In this document: positions 61,999 through 64,000 of the stretch, piece by piece | How positions within the stretch are numbered: position 1 is the first letter of the stretch | Layout of the letters: each line of letters opens with the position of its first letter | Source: DASZUK01 sp963844575 | GTDB taxonomy: Bacteria; Actinomycetota; Acidimicrobiia; Acidimicrobiales; RAAP-2 | DNA: 64,000 bases | Assembly: GCA_963844575.1 (NCBI GenBank) | Contig: CAWJOU010000005.1 | Coordinates: 2,108,001 to 2,172,000 of the forward strand | Reading direction: 5' to 3' | Translations under genes and position numbers: made by a program | The notes under the pieces: generated by a model | Told to the model about the DNA's origin: nothing | The model's input: only the letters and a program-made list of their open reading frames with translations | Database searches by the model: none

Positions 61999-63863
61999 TG
62001 GCGGACCGCCGGCGGCGAACCGGACCGGTCGGCGGCGGCCCCCGGTGGTTCGGTTCGCCGACGACGCCGCTGTTCGGTTGGGTCCACGAGCCGTCCGGCG
62101 CCGGAGGCCACGGCCCCCGATCGAACGGCCCCGGATCGAATGGGGCAGTCGTCCTCTGCCGGCCGCTCTTCGGCGAGGACACCGTGGCCGACGCCAGCTA
62201 CCGACAGCTCGCCCGCTCGTTGTCGGCGGCTGGGCTGTGGGTCGTCCGGTTCGACTACGCGGCGACCGGTGACTCCGGGACAGTCGAGGGGGGCCCGAGC
62301 GTCGCCGCCTGGTTGGACAGCGTCGACCGGGCGATCGACGTCGCCCGGTCGTGCACGTCCGGGCCGGTCGCCCTCTGCGGCTTGCGGATGGGCGCGCTGC
62401 TCGCCGCGGCCGCGGCCGGACGGCGCGAGGACGTCGATGCGGTCGTCCTGTGGGACCCGTGCCGGACCGGTCGGGACTTCCTCCGCCGCCAGCAAGCCCT
62501 CCAGGCCGGCCGGTTCGCCGACGTCGGGACCGACGGCGTGCTCGAGGTGCCGGGCTACGTCCTCGGCCGGTCCCTGGCCCGGGAGCTGGCGGCCCTGACC
62601 GTGCCGCCGGCGCTGCGGGCTCGGCGGGCGCTCGTCGTCGCTCGCCCGGGCGAGCCGACGGAGGCCCGGGTCGCCGGGCCCGACGGCACCGGGCGGGTCG
62701 TCCCGGCCGACGTCGTCCTGGCCGGACCGGGCGAGCAGGAGGCGTTGCTCGAGATCGACCCGCTGACGTGCCGGGAGCCGGCAGGGGCGATCGCCGGGAT
62801 CGCCGGTTGGCTCGGCCGGACGATGGTGGCGCTGGCGCCGGCCGGCCGACGTGAGACAGGGCGATTGGCCGGGCCAGCCGCCGCCGTAGGTCCGGCCGGG
62901 GTCACGTGGACGCGACCCGGCTCGACGCGGGTGGCGGTCGACCATCCCGGGGTCGAGGCACCGGGGCTCGTCACCGAGCGGGTCGTCCGTCTAGGCGACG
63001 TCGGCCTGTTCGCCGTCGAGACGTCGCCGGCCGCCCCGGAGACCGGCAAGGTCGTCGTCTTCCTGTCGAGCGGCCTCGACCGGCACACCGGTCCGAGCCG
63101 GCTGTGGGTCACGCTGGCCCGGCGGTGGGCGGCCGGCGGGGTCCGCTGCGTCCGGGTCGACCTCAGCGGGCTCGGCGAGAGCCCGGCCCGTCCGGGCCAG
63201 GCCGAGCAGGTCCTGCGGGCGCCCGAAGCGTTCGACGACGTCCGCCAGGTGGTCGACGCGGTGGCCGCCGACGCCGCCGACGTCGTGCTCGTCGGCCTCT
63301 GCTCGGGCGGCTACCAGGCGCTGGAGAGCGCCCTCGAGCTCTCGCCGGGCGGCGTCCTCGCGGTCAACCCGCTGCTCCGCTTCACCCCGCCGGAGCTGCT
63401 GGCCGGCGGCGGCGTCGACCCGCGGCGGCGGCTCTGCATCCCGAAGCGGCCGTGGGTCGGCGCGGTACGGGCCCGCATGCCGGAACGGCTGGCCGGCCCG
63501 GTGGCCGCGCTCCGTGGCCGGTGGCCCGGGACGCGGCTCGCCGACGACGGCGGCTGGCTGGCCGAGCTCGTCGCCGCCGGGGTGGATGTCTACGGCATCT
63601 GCGGCGAGCAGGAGGCGCAGCTCCTCGGTCCCGCCAGCACCGAGATCGACGCCAGCACCGAGATCGACGCCGGCACCGGCACCGGAGGCCAGGTCGGGCC
63701 GAGCCGGCCATCGAGCGCGGGACCGCCGCGGATCGAGATCGTCCGGGGGCTGGACCACGCCCTGCTGCCGGCGACCCAGCGGGCGCTGGTGTGCGACCGA
63801 CTGTCGGAGGAGCTGGTGCGGATGGTCGGTCGACGGCCGGCGGTCACCGTGGCGGGCGACTGA
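61998..63863 (+). CDS. Double alpha/beta hydrolase resembling exosortase-A-system-associated hydrolases
   Basis: The product has 621 residues from ATG 61998 (TGATG overlap). It is two tandem hydrolase-like domains. In the first (about 15-285) LCRPLFGEDTVADASYRQLA and VRFDYAATGDSGTVEGG are followed by an elbow GLRMG, where Arg replaces the nucleophilic Ser. This resembles exosortase-associated hydrolase type 2 proteins. In the second (about 320-610) VVFLSSGLDRHTGPSRLWV leads to an elbow GLCSG with Cys at the nucleophile place and a late LDHALLP histidine. A role in acyl transfer or removal on the polysaccharide is inferred. Confidence 0.75.
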   Translation: MADRRRRTGPVGGGPRWFGSPTTPLFGWVHEPSGAGGHGPRSNGPGSNGAVVLCRPLFGEDTVADASYRQLARSLSAAGLWVVRFDYAATGDSGTVEGGPSVAAWLDSVDRAIDVARSCTSGPVALCGLRMGALLAAAAAGRREDVDAVVLWDPCRTGRDFLRRQQALQAGRFADVGTDGVLEVPGYVLGRSLARELAALTVPPALRARRALVVARPGEPTEARVAGPDGTGRVVPADVVLAGPGEQEALLEIDPLTCREPAGAIAGIAGWLGRTMVALAPAGRRETGRLAGPAAAVGPAGVTWTRPGSTRVAVDHPGVEAPGLVTERVVRLGDVGLFAVETSPAAPETGKVVVFLSSGLDRHTGPSRLWVTLARRWAAGGVRCVRVDLSGLGESPARPGQAEQVLRAPEAFDDVRQVVDAVAADAADVVLVGLCSGGYQALESALELSPGGVLAVNPLLRFTPPELLAGGGVDPRRRLCIPKRPWVGAVRARMPERLAGPVAALRGRWPGTRLADDGGWLAELVAAGVDVYGICGEQEAQLLGPASTEIDASTEIDAGTGTGGQVGPSRPSSAGPPRIEIVRGLDHALLPATQRALVCDRLSEELVRMVGRRPAVTVAGD

Positions 63864-64000
63864 TGACCGGCCCGGTGGAGACGCACCCGGGGGAGAGCCG
63901 GACGGGCTACTGGACGTGGACGTCGTCGGCCGACGCGCCGAACTACCGGTACCTCGTACCCGGCGTGCTCGACGCGCTCGTCCGGGCGGGTGGGCGTCGC
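63863..64000 (+). CDS. N-terminus of a probable class I methyltransferase (truncated by window edge)
   Basis: The 46 codons from ATG 63863 (TGATG overlap with the previous gene) run off the window. The sequence GYWTWTSSADAPNYRYLVPG resembles the N-terminal lead of class I SAM-dependent methyltransferases just before motif I, which would lie beyond the edge. This is a weak assignment. Confidence 0.4.
   Translation, partial: MTGPVETHPGESRTGYWTWTSSADAPNYRYLVPGVLDALVRAGGRR

Noticed and set aside
1..64000. Search by eye for tRNA, rRNA, riboswitch, CRISPR, insertion sequence and phage genes
   Set aside because: No cloverleaf with conserved TPsiC loop, no transposase or integrase motif, no spaced repeats and no recognisable riboswitch core were seen. 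A covariance-model scan would be needed to exclude small RNAs.

Overview
This 64-kb window has very high GC, with G/C-ending codons and many GTG and TTG starts. It looks like chromosome from a high-GC actinobacterium, most plausibly class Acidimicrobiia. Supporting signs are a Fur-type regulator with a Streptomyces-like Nur box, many leaderless promoters (TAnnnT 6-8 nt before the start codon), a MoeY/Rv1355c-like gene, and the secreted-protein repeat with core GYWLVASDGG, which is frequent in Acidimicrobiia. I see no rRNA, tRNA, CRISPR array, insertion sequence or phage gene.

Layout. 1-7.2 kb: the N-terminal part of a large membrane protein, an O-methyltransferase, a secreted GH5 glycosidase, a nickel/cobalt permease divergent from a Nur-like regulator with a Nur box between them, and small membrane or hypothetical proteins. 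7.2-16.2 kb: a TetR regulator and a complete Kdp potassium locus (micropeptide, kdpF, kdpA, kdpB, kdpC, an OB-fold gene). Its sensor is split into two divergent genes: a KdpD-N/USP protein, and a histidine kinase (with an apparent 5' frameshift) followed by kdpE. 16.2-26.4 kb: an acyl-CoA dehydrogenase, YihY protein, KstD-like flavoprotein, flippase-like membrane protein, Baeyer-Villiger monooxygenase, alpha/beta hydrolase, M20 peptidase and LLM oxidoreductase. These are mostly lipid or ketone catabolic functions. 26.4-31.3 kb: tldD with a frameshifted pmbA/tldE partner, a HicAB pair and glutamate decarboxylase. 31.5-41.6 kb: a secreted GH43 protein with 126-bp repeats, a diguanylate cyclase, a GGDEF-EAL protein, and a two-gene unit of a degenerate-GGDEF protein plus a three-part fusion (GNAT-like, E1/ThiF-like, nitroreductase). 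41.9-45.5 kb: a large AAA/TPR regulator with a C-terminal SARP module.

45.7-64 kb is an exopolysaccharide biosynthesis and export cluster. It holds an Alg14/Alg13-type transferase, two head-to-head glycosyltransferases, a GAF-PAS-PAS-GGDEF cyclase coupled to a Wzz-like protein with a V4R-like sensor domain, a Wzy-type polymerase, a GH26-like protein lacking both expected catalytic glutamates, a GAF protein with a dead GGDEF domain, a Wzx flippase, a holo-ACP synthase, a GH2 glycosidase, a double alpha/beta hydrolase of exosortase-associated type, and the start of a probable methyltransferase. Most genes overlap by 1-4 nt, so they are probably translated as one unit. The cluster appears to couple chain assembly, c-di-GMP signalling, small-molecule sensing and an acylation or trimming step.

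At least two genes (kdp histidine kinase, pmbA/tldE) look frameshifted, and the junction between two glycosyltransferases lacks room for normal starts. These may be real mutations or assembly errors in a draft or metagenome-derived sequence.
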